Source: Albifimbria verrucaria
Lineage: Eukaryota; Ascomycota; Sordariomycetes; Hypocreales; Stachybotryaceae
NCBI GenBank assembly: GCA_020081605.1
Contig: JAHREC010000045.1
Span: 1,488,001 to 1,552,000, forward strand
Reading direction: 5' to 3'
Length of the DNA: 64,000 nt
A program made the translations under genes and the position numbers. Under the pieces are notes generated by a model. It searched no databases. It was not told the origin of the DNA and saw nothing but the letters and a program-made list of their open reading frames with translations. Below are positions 35,778-47,380 of this stretch, piece by piece. Position 1 is the stretch's first letter. Every line of letters begins with the position of its first letter.

Positions 35778-37792
35778 TTAGCAGCCGGAGGGGAGGGTGA
35801 AGTCCTCAGTGCGGGAGCTGCTGGAGTACTTGGCGTTGGCACCGAGACCACGCTTGGCGAAGGCGGTCCACAGGAGGCACTTGTTGGCACCACCGGTCAG
35901 GACACGGTCGGCATCGATGATGGCGTCACGGGCAGAGACGAAGGTGGGGTTGCAGGGCTGCAGGGCCAGACCGTCGGTGACCAGCTGGAGGGCAAGGAAC
36001 TTGCCGTCGTTGGGGACACCCTTGGAGTCGAAGACGGGGAAGTCGGCGGTGCTCTTGCCGTACTTGTCGATAAGGTTCCAGAGCAGCTCGTACAGGATGC
36101 TGGCCCAGATGGTGCCGATGAAGTGGACGGCGCTCTGGCCGTTGGCCGACTTGTAGGTCAGGGGTTGGTGGTCAGGCTGGTCGAGTAGACGTACTGACGG
36201 ATACCCTTGGGGTTGTTGTTGACCCAGGCGCCCATGGGGTAGTCGGTGGTACGGGTATCACGGGACTTGAGACGGATGGCAGTGGCGTAGAAGTCAGACC
36301 AGCCCTCGCCCATGCCACCGGCCTCGGTGGTGGAGAGACATCCGGCGTTGGTGGGGCCACCGGTCAGACGGTTGGAGACTGGCAGCGAGCGTTAGCATTT
36401 GTCTTGGGCATCAAGTGAGCACAGGATACTTACCACCGTGGGTGTACTCGTGGATGACGACACCAGCCTCGAAGGCGCAGTCACGCTGAGGGCTGGATTT
36501 GTCCCAGAGGTACATGCGCATGCGGCCGTTGGAGCCGTCAGCAGGGCTGGCAAAGTTGGCGTTGTTCTTGCCGGAGCCATCCTGGGCGTTGAGGATGACG
36601 AAGTCGTTGCCCTTGCCGCCCTGGCCGTTGTTGTTGACCTCGAAGTTACCGGCGGCCTCGGTGAAGCCCAGGGTGTAGAGGACGTCGTGGAACTTGTTGG
36701 CGGTGTAGAACAGCTGGGTGATGGCAGCGTCCCGGTAGTTGGTGGGGTTGGTGTCCGAGGTGGTGTAGGCGTACTCGAACTTGCGCGTGGCGCTCGTGGG
36801 ACGGTAGTTGGTCAGGTAGGTGGAACCGCCGCTGGGGTTGACCTGGGCGATACCGTTGTTGCCACGGGTGGTGGTGTAGTTGGTGGTGCCGTCACCCTGC
36901 CAGGTGAACTCGGAGGCACTGCCCAGCCAGGGGTCGGTCAGGACGACACGGCTGCCCTCGGTAGGGTCGTTGACGCCCCAGGGGTAGACCTGGTAGGTGG
37001 CGAAGTCGGAGACGTAGTCGACAACACCGTGGACCTCCTCGCCGTTGGCATCGACGTAGGTCAGCAGCCAGTTGTCCATGATGTCGGTCTCGACACGCCA
37101 TGAGAGGACGAGGTCGTTCTCTCCCTTGACGAAGTACACAAGGCGAGCCTCGGGGTCCTTCTCGGCACCAGAGGTTCCCTTGATGCGGTACTGCTCCTTT
37201 GCGGGCTTGGCCTCAGCGCTGGCACCCTTGGCCTTGACGGGGAGGCCGAGAGTGTTGATGGCACCCTTCAGGGCGGTGACGGGGTCGTTGAAGTCACGCT
37301 TCCTCAGGGGTTCTCCTCGGGGATCTTGCCCGAGTAGAAGCTGTTGCCGTAGGAGAATATGGTGCCATCAGAGCCGACCTATTCAATGTCAGAATACGAA
37401 AAGGGCAAAGAGAACAAGTTGCAGTACTCACGTTCACGTTGAAGTCAGCGTTGTCAATGTCAATGCCGTGAACGGTCTGCTTGAAGTTGACGTGGGCAAC
37501 GCCGTTCTTGCCAACGTAGTGGTCGTTGACGACGCGGAACTCGACGCCGGGGCAACCGACTTGACGAGGTCGGTGGCCGTCTCGACGTAGGTCTCACGCT
37601 TGACCATCATCTTGACAGACTCGGACTCCTGGGCAACCTCGGCCGGGGTGTAGTCAGAAAGCTCCGGCAGGCGGAACTTGGTGATGTCGACGCCACGCTT
37701 GACAACGTGAGCCTCGTTGGGGTTGGACCCATGGGGTGAGCCTGCACGTTGGCGGCGAGGCCAGCCAGACCAAGAAGAGCGAGAGACTTCAT
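35778..37792 (-). CDS. Secreted metalloprotease, M36 fungalysin (frame broken four times)
   Basis: Extracellular zinc endopeptidase made as a preproprotein. Signal peptide [18 protein letters not shown] at 37792; then the FTP-type propeptide ([20 protein letters not shown]); then the catalytic domain with the zinc-binding HEYTHG just before an intron, and [10 protein letters not shown] carrying the third zinc ligand Glu. The C-terminal helical part ([39 protein letters not shown]) ends PSGC at the TAA of 35778-35780. Introns fall at about 37383-37433 and 36378-36434. The frame breaks at 37728-37730, 37549-37552, 37307-37310 and 36161-36164, each a C/G run short by one. A TATA-like sequence (plus 37892-37899) lies 100 bases upstream. 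Confidence 0.93.
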
Positions 37793-40700
37793 TTTCGGCG
37801 GAGTCAAAGAGCTGCTAGGAGAGATGAGGTCAAGGAAGCGAGTTGAGCTGCGAAGACACTCCAAGCAACGTCTCTCCTGAGGGAACTCATCCTTATTATA
37901 CGCAGAGAACCGGTGCGCGCAAGTTCTCCTCGCTCGCTCGTGATAACTTCAGCTTCCCGATTCGGGAATTTTGGAAGCGCTCGTAAACACCCAGGCCATT
38001 TAGCTACGATGTCCCTTTGCCGCTGGGCCACACACCAATCGTCGAGTGGGCCGCAGTGGACACTTGCTGCCAAGCCGGCTCAGAAGAAGAAGCTGGGGAG
38101 CGGACGATAAACTACCCCCGATGTGACTGCAGCTTCATCCGGAGATGATTAGAGGAATGGGGAAGGTGGGTTGCTAACAAGATCACGTTTCCACGAGCGG
38201 TTATGTAAAGACTTCTCCATCTATAACGACTAAGGAAGCTGTGGAGCTGGCACGCGACAAGTTGAGCGGTGCTCTGGTGTGGTCTGGAACGAAGAGCAGC
38301 CTACGAGAAGAGCAGAGAGATGTACAGGATCAACAGGCACATGTGCCATAACTGAGATCCTATTGCTACGATAGCGATAGTAATCGCCATGTGCTTAGAA
38401 ACTGCGCCACAACACCAAGCATAGAATCGCATCCTCTACGTGCGAGCCGCTTGACGCGATCAATCCCTATAATCACGTTCTGCGTAGTTTCAGTCCAGCT
38501 TCTCCCTTTAGACTAGCCAGTCTCACTTTGTCAAGTCGTTTACTTTTGCTCAACCGAGGATGGGGCACCCAAACCTCTAACAGCAGTTCCCACTCACCCT
38601 CCTGGCATATAAATGTGTTATTAATGGCTCACCAGCACTGAATCCAGGGACCTGCCGGATCTAGCTTGACACCACCGGACGACTACACTAATCAGTGGGC
38701 GATTTTATCTCTGCGGATCAAAGCGTCGGGAATGGCCCCCTGTTCCGGCATCTCGCAGGCCCTGGGTTGGGGAATCCCTGCGAGGCCTCGATTGGGCATG
38801 CGCACAGGACACATCTATGATAACGATGTCCCGGTTCCGGTAGCGCCTGGCACGGCACGACCCTTGCAGTGGAGGAATCCGATAATCCCGCCAGTGTCTT
38901 TATCTCGAGTTGTCTTGTTTAAGAAGGTAGCAGCTTCGCCGAACGACACCTTCACAAACGAAGAGAGAAAACCATGAGGCAAAAAACACCAACCTGTCGG
39001 GTACCCGAAGGGGACGTTGCAGCGCAGGATTGCTGCTCTCTAAAGTTCCTGGAGCGAGATGGATGTTGGTCAGACGGCGAGGCTGCGGTGAGAGTCTACC
39101 CTACATTAACATTGCCTTCGAATGGCAATGATCGGAGAGGAGTGAGGCGCAGGGACAGGACGGAGTTGCATCCTGTGACTGCCATGTCAGATTCGGTGTT
39201 CGCATTGAAGCACTCGAATCAACTGAACAAGTCCTGCCTCGGGACCATGGCATTTCACTCTGGTTGATAGACATGTGTTGAGTATCATGCGATTTACAAT
39301 ATGAAGTGGTAAAAACTATCCAAGGACCCATTCATGACGACGTCCACCAGCTTAGCCAGTAACTACATCCGGCACAGCAAACGAGTCACCTCTCCACTCA
39401 CCTCCCACTATGTGTCATCGTCGCGAAAACTACGACAAGTATTCCCAAAACGACTCTGTAGACGCTGTTAAGGTCGGCGGGTCTCGGTTCAAAGAGTTCC
39501 GTTTTGCATCTTCAATACTTCCCCAACATAGCTCGCCCAACGTTGAACTATGAAAGTCAATTGTTCGTGTAAGCCACAAGAACAGACTAAAATGCTCTCA
39601 TGACATCAATGAACCCATCTACGAAGCGCGCGCTACGAAGCTTTTTCTACAAGTCGCCTGACAGACCCAGGTGGTCTGACATTATCAAGCTAGACATCTA
39701 GAAACTCTGAGGGGATGTGATGGGCATCAGATTTGTAGATTCGAGTCTCACTTCACTGCACTAACTAGACGCGGCTGTGTAGGAAAGTTAACGTGCAGAC
39801 TCCAACACCAATAGGTCCATCGTAGCCGCTTAGTCCGAATAGTTGGGACGAAAAGCTAGCCTGTTTCTACCAAGCCCTGTCCACCTTCTTATTCCCGCCT
39901 TAGGCATAGGAAGGGTTAGGCGAGGTGAGGTGAGGCAGCCTTGCTCGAACGATAGACGTGGCTGCTCTAGACGAGTCCTCAAACGTGGAGACCAAGCCAC
40001 GAACCCCTTGGCGCAAAACTTACAGCGAAAACTCGTGTCCAGGTCGTACACATCACAATTCGGTCACTGCTGTGTGAAGAAGAAGAGATCGTGGCAGATG
40101 CCGCGAAGCATTCTTTGGCCTACGAGAGAGAAGTTACTGTAAGATGCAAATGCTCTAGACGCATTCATATCAATGACGCGCCGCTGCTACTGCATGATGT
40201 AACAATCCAACCTATGTCCAGAGCCGTCCTGAATTGTCCGAGAAGGTCTATTGATTTGAGCTCCGGATAATTGCTTGGCGAGATCGATCTCGCAGCACAA
40301 TCCGCTGAGTTCCGTTTTGCCGATCACTTAGAGCCCTTCTCCACAACAGCCGTTTTCCGATCAATGACCAGGGCAATTACGTACCTAGCTTAGCTTATAC
40401 CTCACATCGTCATCTGGATGGATTTCACTGTCGATAATGGAGCTCTTCACTTTGAGGGGAGTTAGGGGATGAACGCTCATCGTCAAAAGGAGCCGCTTTT
40501 TAACAGGTCTTGCAAACGCTTGGCTCCTGGGCTTACGCTCTAGTTCTCAACGATCGGCACCAAAATATGGGGGTTGCGAGGGGTTATGTGCCTGCGGCTG
40601 TGAGCTTGGCCCAATGGCATCCGGAGGTTCAGATATAGAAACATGCGTGCGCGAACGCAAAGGCTAAAGTCCCCCTCCACTTGAACCTGGCGCTGCCGCA

Positions 40701-42183
40701 CGCGTTCCTCGCCCACCTGCTGTAGGAGGGCATCAGTACGAGGTCATCCTGCAGTACTGTGTTTGTTCAACGGCTCGCTAAGAGGCGCACCACACAGTGC
40801 CGCATGTCTGAGAGGGCACATGGAACGCCTGTTCACGTCGGATTTCGATCAGAGACGGGCCTATTCACGTCTAGCTTGTCTCGGAACACACACGTCAATG
40901 ACTTCATTGATGGGCAACTTCTGAGACAGTAGCCCGTGCTGATGTCCGTCGCTGCTCGCAGGGACCTGAACCGCGTTGCGCCAACTTGGCCCTAACATGG
41001 CCCGTTTCCTAAAGAGTCAAGCAAAACCGCGAATCCTTAGTTGCCAGGCCCACGTGAGACGTCAGACACATCCTGGAGAGAAAACAAAGATCGGTCGGTG
41101 TGCGAAGTACACCGGTGAACGCGCGGCACGGCATAGCCGGCTTAGGAGCGAGGGCCATCGACATTCACCAAATAGACATCCCACCATCACAGTGTCTTTG
41201 TGGTCGTATTCCCCGCCACTAGTCCAAGGGTTTGATGCTTGAGACGGGAAGTGCTCGCATAGTGCTGGCATCCCGCAGCACATCCTTGTTGGATGACCTC
41301 AGTCGCAGCCGTAAAAGTACGCTGAGCAATCGCAATGAGCAATAGCCATTGGCATTTCCGAATTCACCTGGACCAGGGCTGGGAGCGCTCTCCGCACCAC
41401 ACGCTGCAGGGCATTCCTCGCTTCGATGATCATAGCCCAGAAACACTCCGAACCCGCCAATCCTTCTAGCCTCTCGGCTTACCCATTGGAGGTTCGTCTT
41501 GCGCGGCTGGGACATGCAGTTGGTGCATCCACAGCAACCCACTCTCAAACTTTACCTCAGTAGGCACATTGTGCAATCCGCGGAGGCTCTCCAGAATCAT
41601 CACAAGGAGCGAACCGGTCGTGTCCAATCACCCTCCATGGCAATTCTGCAGTCCGCCTCTTTGGGGATAAACCCGGCAGTAGAATGGCTTTGGAGGCTTG
41701 CGTATCAAAGGTCAAAAGCGTTTCTAGCGGGTTGACCGGCAGATTTGGTGCGTCTCTTCTGGTAGCCGTCCTGTCTGTGACATCAAGTATGTCATCCTAG
41801 TGACCAACCTCCCGCTCCTGGCAATTGGTCGACGTCAACATGGCTGGAGAAGCGCAGCTCATGGTCTAGCCTTTAGTCCGATGTGCAGTGTAGATCCATC
41901 AACGTGGAGCAACGGGAATAGCCTTCGTCATGTGCCGCTGAGTCGATGAACTGCTTGTGCATATATGAATCCCACCCTCCTCCCTACCCCGAATGCTGTT
42001 TTCTCCCTCAAGTCGATCGTTCGTACTTACCTAGACACGTACCCGCGGTCAGGATCTGCCAGTGTTGTATTCGTTCTGTCTCAGTGTGACATTCGTTCCC
42101 GATCTTGAGTGAAGAGCCTCGCTATCTTCACTGGGTTAACACATACTCGTTCATACCTCTCGTTGAAACATCAACACGACAAA
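37793..42183. other. Gene-poor region, about 4.4 kb
   Basis: The longest stretch without a recognisable gene. The left end is the protease promoter and the right end the PIR gene promoter (a TATATA near 41961). No transposon protein, terminal repeat, tRNA or conserved domain could be read in any frame; open frames are short and overlapping. Confidence 0.5.
37892..37899 (-). promoter_or_regulatory. TATA-like element of the M36 protease gene
   Basis: TATAATAA on the minus strand about 100 bases before the protease ATG. Confidence 0.4.
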
Positions 42184-43530
42184 ATGAAGTGGAACAACTT
42201 GGCTGTTCTTGGTGCCGCTGCGACGGCCTACGCCGCGCCCCAGACCGGAGGAGATAACCGCAAGCCTTCCGAGTCGGCCCCGATGGATGCAAGACTTCCT
42301 ATGATGGCAAGTTTTATATCAGCATTGTGAAGCATGGCAACGCCAAGGTATGTCTAAAGTCAGCGTTAGCAATGATACTTTGACTAATAATTTCTCCAGC
42401 GTAACGCAGGAACTTGCGAGGGAGACGGTGCATTGGTCCTGACCCTGAAGGACGGTGTTCTTACAGACAGCCAAGGCCGAACTGGCTCCATCGTTGCCAA
42501 CAACCAGTTCCAGTTTGACAACCCCGTCCAGACCGACGCCCTCTACACCAGTGGATTCTCGGTCTGCTCGGACAACAAGTTGGCCATTGGATCATCCACC
42601 ACCTTCTACCAATGTCTGTCTGGAGGCTTCTACAACCTCTATGACCGTGACTGGGCAGACCAGTGCGAGCCTATCGACATCTACGTCGGAGCTTGCAGTG
42701 GAGGTAGCGGTTCGGGCGGAAACACCGGTGGAAGCACCGGCGGCTCGCCCGCACCCCCGGCCAGCCAGATCCCCGACGGACAGGTTCAGGCCCCGACTGG
42801 CGCACCAGTTTCGCAGATTCCGGACGGACAAGTCCAGGCCCCTAGCGGCGCTCCTGCTTCTCAGATTCCCGATGGGCAAGTTCAAGCCCCGACTGGCGCA
42901 CCAGTTTCTCAGATTCCCGATGGACAGGTTCAGGCTCCCACTGGCGCCCCTGTCTCTCAAATCCCTGACGGACAGGTCCAAGCCCCGACCGGCGCTCCTG
43001 CTTCTCAGATCTCCGATGGACAAGTCCAGGCTCCTACTGGCGTCCCGGTCTCTCAGATTCCTGACGGACAGATTCAGGCCCCGACTGAGACACCTCCCGG
43101 TGCTCCTGTCTCTCAGATCTCTGATGGCCAGGTCCAGGCTCCCACGGGAGCCCCTGTTTCTCAAATTTCCGACGGCCAGGTTCAAGCACCGACCGGAGCC
43201 CCTGTTTCCCAAATCTCCGATGGTCAGGTTCAGGCGCCGACCGGAGCTCCTGTCTCCCAGATCTCCGACGGTCAGGTTCAGGCACCCACTGGCGCGCCCG
43301 TCTCCCAGATCTCTGACGGTCAAATCCAAGCACCGGCTCCCACCGGTGTCCCTGTCTCCGAGCTTCCCGATGGTCAGGTCCAGGCCCCCACCAGCACGCT
43401 CGCCACGATCCCCACTCCCATCACCACTCCTGGTGTGAGCCCCGTCCCGACCGCTGGAGCTCTCAAGGTCATTCCTGGCACCAGCGCTTGCCTCCTCGTG
43501 GCCGCCCTCGGTGCGTTCTTCTGGATGTAA
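42184..43530 (+). CDS. PIR-like cell-wall protein with 13 repeats and a GPI-type tail (frame broken once)
   Basis: Structural wall protein. Signal peptide MKWNNLAVLGAAATAYAAP at 42184. A Cys-containing domain follows (KFYISIVKHGNAK, GTCEGDGALVLTLKDG, FSVCSDNKLAIGSSTTFYQC, DQCEPIDIYVGAC) and resembles the Cys domain of yeast PIR proteins. One intron lies at 42348-42399. After a Gly/Ser linker come 13 repeats of the type SQIPDGQVQAPTGAPV, the PIR consensus SQI.DGQ.Q, whose Gln can form alkali-sensitive ester links to beta-1,3-glucan. The end (STLATIPTP..., then ACLLVAALGAFFWM) is a hydrophobic tail like a GPI-attachment signal. The frame breaks at the CCCC of 42278-42281; one C restores exon 1. 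Confidence 0.88.
42763..43395 (+). repeat. Coding tandem repeat of the PIR protein
   Basis: Thirteen units, mostly 48 bases (16 codons), one with a 9-base insert (TETPPGAPV) and one with an extra AP. The second half is almost uniform (SQISDGQVQ), suggesting recent expansion of that unit. Confidence 0.9.
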
Positions 43531-44018
43531 AACGATTGAGTAGCTCTCATGGCTAGCGATCGAGACGGTAGAAATACGTCATTACCATATCACAATTGCT
43601 TGTTCATAATTGTCGCTGGCTTCTTTAGCACGGACGCACGTATAAGGTGGACATAATTAGGCAGTTGATTATTTAGTGTATACTTTTAGGGAGGAACAGG
43701 CATTAGCATCTGATCTGGATAATAATAATCATAATGAATTATCCATTAAAGAATTTTTATATCGAAAACAGTGATGATGATTATGATTGATGAGGTGCCA
43801 AGCAGTTCATTCTCAAGGCGTCGTTGCTTTAGGTTAAGAGAAAGAATTATGACGAATATTTATGGATTACATAATCACAACCAGAACGAAGCTCTTCTAT
43901 GCGCAAAGTCGAATCGCAGCTACGCCTCCGGAGCTCAGGTAACACTACGGGCGTCTCTTCCTCGTCGCATAACATTACCAGCACTCTTTTGAAACCTATT
44001 TCATTCAAAGGAGCAGTC
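43531..44018. other. Intergenic
   Basis: 3' flank of the PIR gene and upstream region of the zinc-finger gene; AT-rich left half, nothing else seen. Confidence 0.5.
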
Positions 44019-44879
44019 ATGTCCGAACATTGGAAATCGACACCCAGGTACTGGTGCAAACACTGTTCCTGCTATGTACGCGACACAAAGCTCGAGCGCC
44101 AGAACCACGAGTCCACGGCGAAGCACCAGGGCGCGCTAAAGCGATTCCTACGAGATTTACATCGTGGTCATGAGCAGGAGGAGCGAGACAAGGAACGCGC
44201 ACGACGAGAGGTCGCCAGACTCAATGGCGTGGTCACCGGAGGATCATCGTCGACTTTCTCAGGCCCTTCGACAAGCTCCCAACAACCGACCAAACCCGTA
44301 GCGCCGAGCGAGTCACAACTCAAGAAGCAGCGGGAACAACTTCTAGAGCTCGGCATTTCTATGCCCGACGCCACACCGGAGACGGCAGCGCCTGGAGAAT
44401 GGACGGTCACGCAAACCCGCGTCATCGAACAAAAGAAGGAAGAAGACGAAGAGGAAAAGATAAAGCAACGGGCCACCGGAGTAAGGAAGCGAGAAGTTAC
44501 AGAAGAGGAAAAGGAAGAGGAGGAAGCGGTACAAGGACTATTCAAGAAGCCGCGACGATGGGGTCGCGACTCCAAAGTCATGGCCGCCGAGGAAGACAAG
44601 GAGCTGGATGCATTGCTGAGCGGCTCTTTCGCCCCTGTCAAGACGGAGCCGGCAATCAAAGAGGAGCTGAACGTTGGGGAAAACCAGCCTGGCCCAGAGG
44701 TCAAGCAGGAGGATCAGCACGTCAAGACGGAGCCAGATGATGCTACCCAAGGGCTGACAGCCAGCACAGACGGCCCAGAAACCGCACCAGAGGTAGCCGT
44801 GAAGCCAGAAAATGCCGAGGAGGGTCCTGCGCCCGTATTTTTCAAGAAGCGCAAAGCCAAGGGCATTCGCCAAAGATGA
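44019..44879 (+). CDS. U1-type zinc-finger protein, WBP4/FBP21-like splicing factor
   Basis: A 286-residue nuclear protein. The N-terminal matrin/U1C-type C2H2 finger is RYWCKHCSCYVRDTKLERQ followed by NHESTAKHQGALKRFLRDL, the hallmark of WBP4-like spliceosome proteins. The middle is a charged helical region (EEDEEEKIKQR) with the conserved GLFKKPRRWG segment. The C-terminus is acidic with several VKTEP-type motifs that look like SUMO acceptor sites, ending FFKKRKAKGIRQR, a likely nuclear localisation signal. Start at 44019 is chosen because the finger begins a few residues later; an in-frame Met 40 codons upstream is less likely. The frame is intact. No WW domain is seen. Confidence 0.85.
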   Translation: MSEHWKSTPRYWCKHCSCYVRDTKLERQNHESTAKHQGALKRFLRDLHRGHEQEERDKERARREVARLNGVVTGGSSSTFSGPSTSSQQPTKPVAPSESQLKKQREQLLELGISMPDATPETAAPGEWTVTQTRVIEQKKEEDEEEKIKQRATGVRKREVTEEEKEEEEAVQGLFKKPRRWGRDSKVMAAEEDKELDALLSGSFAPVKTEPAIKEELNVGENQPGPEVKQEDQHVKTEPDDATQGLTASTDGPETAPEVAVKPENAEEGPAPVFFKKRKAKGIRQR

Positions 44880-45843
44880 GAAGGGGCTTGATCCGAAGGG
44901 ATTATGCTCAACTGGCAATGCAGGGCTGTTCCTACAAAAACGAGACTACATACAAGCGCGAAGACCTCTGGATGCTTTTCGTCGGCGCCAACGGTTATGC
45001 CTGAGCCTCACGAGGACAAGATCCCATAATACCACGCCACGATGCGACATGCGCTTCCGAGGTCGGTCACAAAGCAGGGCTACAATCCTTGAACACGGCT
45101 TAGTTTTGCGGCGCGCCAGTATCTTGTACTGTCGCATTGAAAAAATTGACTAGAGGCCGAGTAGGTAGCCGGTGAGAATATTGCACCGCTACGTGGTGAG
45201 CTAGAATACACCAAACAATTAGCTGCCGCGATGGAGACCCGGATATCACGGGTTGCCAGGAGCACCAGGTGCGCCCTATTTGGCAGCAACAACAGGATCA
45301 ACGCAACCCATTTTTGAGGCATCGTACGGAGGAAAGGAAGTAAGGTAACGGTTTTAAAGGGAACAACGGAAATAACAAGACAAATTCCATATCAAGGCCG
45401 TTTACACGATTGCCGACTTGAAACTGCATATTGCAGCATATAGGCGATCGGTGCTCTTAGGTAAGGCACCTTCGGCATGGGAAAGCCGTGGTGGGGCTGG
45501 AGGACACCAACTCCATACAGCTCCATTCAGCTGGGTCGAGGGACAAGCAAGGGACCAACCCCGTTGGAGGCATGACGGGGATCTTGCCAAGTATTGGCCG
45601 TGTATCTGATGGTGAGGGGTCTTCGGATCGTTATCGCCGCAGGCGTGGGAATGACGGGGTTTACCTGGGTATAAGGAATGTACTAGATCCCCGAGCTCGT
45701 CATTGTGACTGAGAATCAAGCGCATAAAGAATCTTCGTTTTTTCCGCCATTGTCTTAGACCTGAACTGTTTCCCTGTTTTAATTGCGAGCAAGCTGAACC
45801 CTTTCTTCACAACACAAGTCGCGCATACTTTGAGCATATCACC
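44880..45843. other. Intergenic, about 1 kb
   Basis: 3' flank of the zinc-finger gene and promoter of the dienelactone hydrolase gene. No gene or repeat is recognised. Confidence 0.5.
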
Positions 45844-46797
45844 ATGGCCTCTAACCCTCCCGCCCGCTGCTGCACCCTGGGCAACTTGCACCAGTAAGTC
45901 CCCAGATGACGTAGAATGCGACGAAGGAAAAAAAAGTTTCGCTATCTTCCAGGCGCACCGTGGTGTTGCGAAACACAAGGTCTTGTTCAATTGTGATGAT
46001 AGGCTCAAATACACTGACACTTCACTACCAGCGGCGAGCCCACTGGCAAGGACATCACCATCGATGGTAACACTGTCGCCTACCTGGCCACGCCCCCGAG
46101 GGCAAGGCCCACAAGGACGTCGGAATCCTCTACCTGCCCGATATCCTGGGCATCTGGCAGAACAGCAAGCTGATGGCCGATTCCTTCGCCAACAACGGCT
46201 ACATTACGCTGATCCCTGATCTGTTCAACGGCGACCAGCTGGAGCTGAACCGCCCCGAGGACTTTGACATCTTCAATTGGCTTTACAAGGGCTCCAACGG
46301 CAAAAACCCCCACACTCCCGAGTACGTCGACGTTGCCGTCAAGCACGGCATCAAGGCTCTGCAGGACCTTGGCGTTAAGAAGATCGGCGCTGTGGGCTAC
46401 TGCTTCGGTGGCAAGGTGAGCATTGCAGGCAAAACCGTCAAGGAACCCGGGCTAACACGCGGCTGCGCAGTACGTTGTGCGACACTACAAGAACGGCATC
46501 AAGGTCGGCTACTCGGCGCACCCTTCGTTCGTCGAGGAGGAGGAGCTCGCTGCCATCACCGGCCCCTTCTCCATTGCGGCCGCTGAGGTCGACAACATCT
46601 TCACGACGGAGAAGCGCCACAAGTCGGAGGAGATCCTGATCAAGACTGGCCAGCCCTGGCAGATCAACCTCTACTCTGGCACTGAGCACGGCTTCTCCGT
46701 GCGCGGTGACCTTGACGACAAGAAGCAGCGATTTGCGAAGGAGCAAGCATTCTTGCAGGCTGTTGAGTGGTTTGACGAGTTTCTGCGCAAGGACTAG
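45844..46797 (+). CDS. Dienelactone hydrolase family protein (frame broken once)
   Basis: Cytosolic alpha/beta hydrolase of about 250 residues; the family hydrolyses dienelactone and similar esters. The first exon (MASNPPARCCTLGNLH) carries the CC..G..H start typical of fungal members. Intron 1 spans about 45893-46030 and is long (about 138 bases); intron 2 spans about 46416-46470. The catalytic triad is visible: Cys in AVGYCFGGK, Asp in AAEVDNIF, His in GTEHGFSVRG. Other family segments are LYLPDILGIWQNSKLMAD and IPDLFNGDQ. The frame slips at the CCCCC of 46093-46097; one more C restores it. The real substrate is unknown. Confidence 0.9.
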
Positions 46798-47380
46798 ATT
46801 TACATTAGCGAGTAAAGAATGAAATGACGAATGTATGAAGAATTGGTATTGAAGCTATTTGTTTAACTCTAAAGTAAACAAAGTTTTAAGGGTGTGGATG
46901 GGCCCTTGCTGTAAGCCGTAGAGAAGCTTATGGAGATGAGCTCAGAGTGTAAGTCTGGCTGAGGCGAGAGAGGTTGAGTTCTGAGAAGCGATGATGACCA
47001 CGTGATATGTACCAATGTACCTGCAAAGAAGCATGTTTCCATCATGAAATGGTGATTGATGTAGGTAGACTCTGCATCTACACATTTCACACGCAGGAAT
47101 AGCGCAGAATAGCGTTTATTTGGGGAATGCGCATTGCACTCCTTCACTGACTGACTGACTTTGGAGGCGGCTGAACATGATGCTGGGGCATGTGCGTGTC
47201 TCAGCCACAGCATGCAAGCCACAGTGTGCGACGTACTCTATATCGACACTTTAATCTGGCCTGTCTCCTGTCATCTTCCCTCCGTCATTGGCCCTCTCTC
47301 ACTCTCTCCTTCGGCTCCTCGCTCTCCGTCTTCCTCAACTCGACCCGACTGCAACTCAGCATGTTGCAACTGCCGTGGTA
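46798..47380. other. Intergenic
   Basis: 3' flank of the dienelactone hydrolase and upstream region of the TAPT1-like gene. Nothing else is recognised. Confidence 0.5.

Noticed and set aside
36399..37103. 234-codon plus-strand open frame inside the M36 protease gene
   Set aside because: Antisense shadow of the protease; the minus strand carries the HEYTHG zinc motif and the family sequence.
39690..39770. tRNA-like T-arm sequence (AGATTCGAGTCTCACTT)
   Set aside because: No matching acceptor stem, D arm or anticodon stem could be built around it.
37793..42183. Relic transposon in the gene-poor stretch
   Set aside because: No transposase or reverse transcriptase motif, terminal inverted repeat or target-site duplication could be read.
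42592..43329. 245-codon minus-strand open frame opposite the PIR repeats, with its own repeat pattern
   Set aside because: The repeat is a mirror of the PIR-coding repeat; there is no signal peptide or known family.
42763..43395. CRISPR-like array
   Set aside because: The 48-base units are in-frame coding repeats with no spacers, in a eukaryote.
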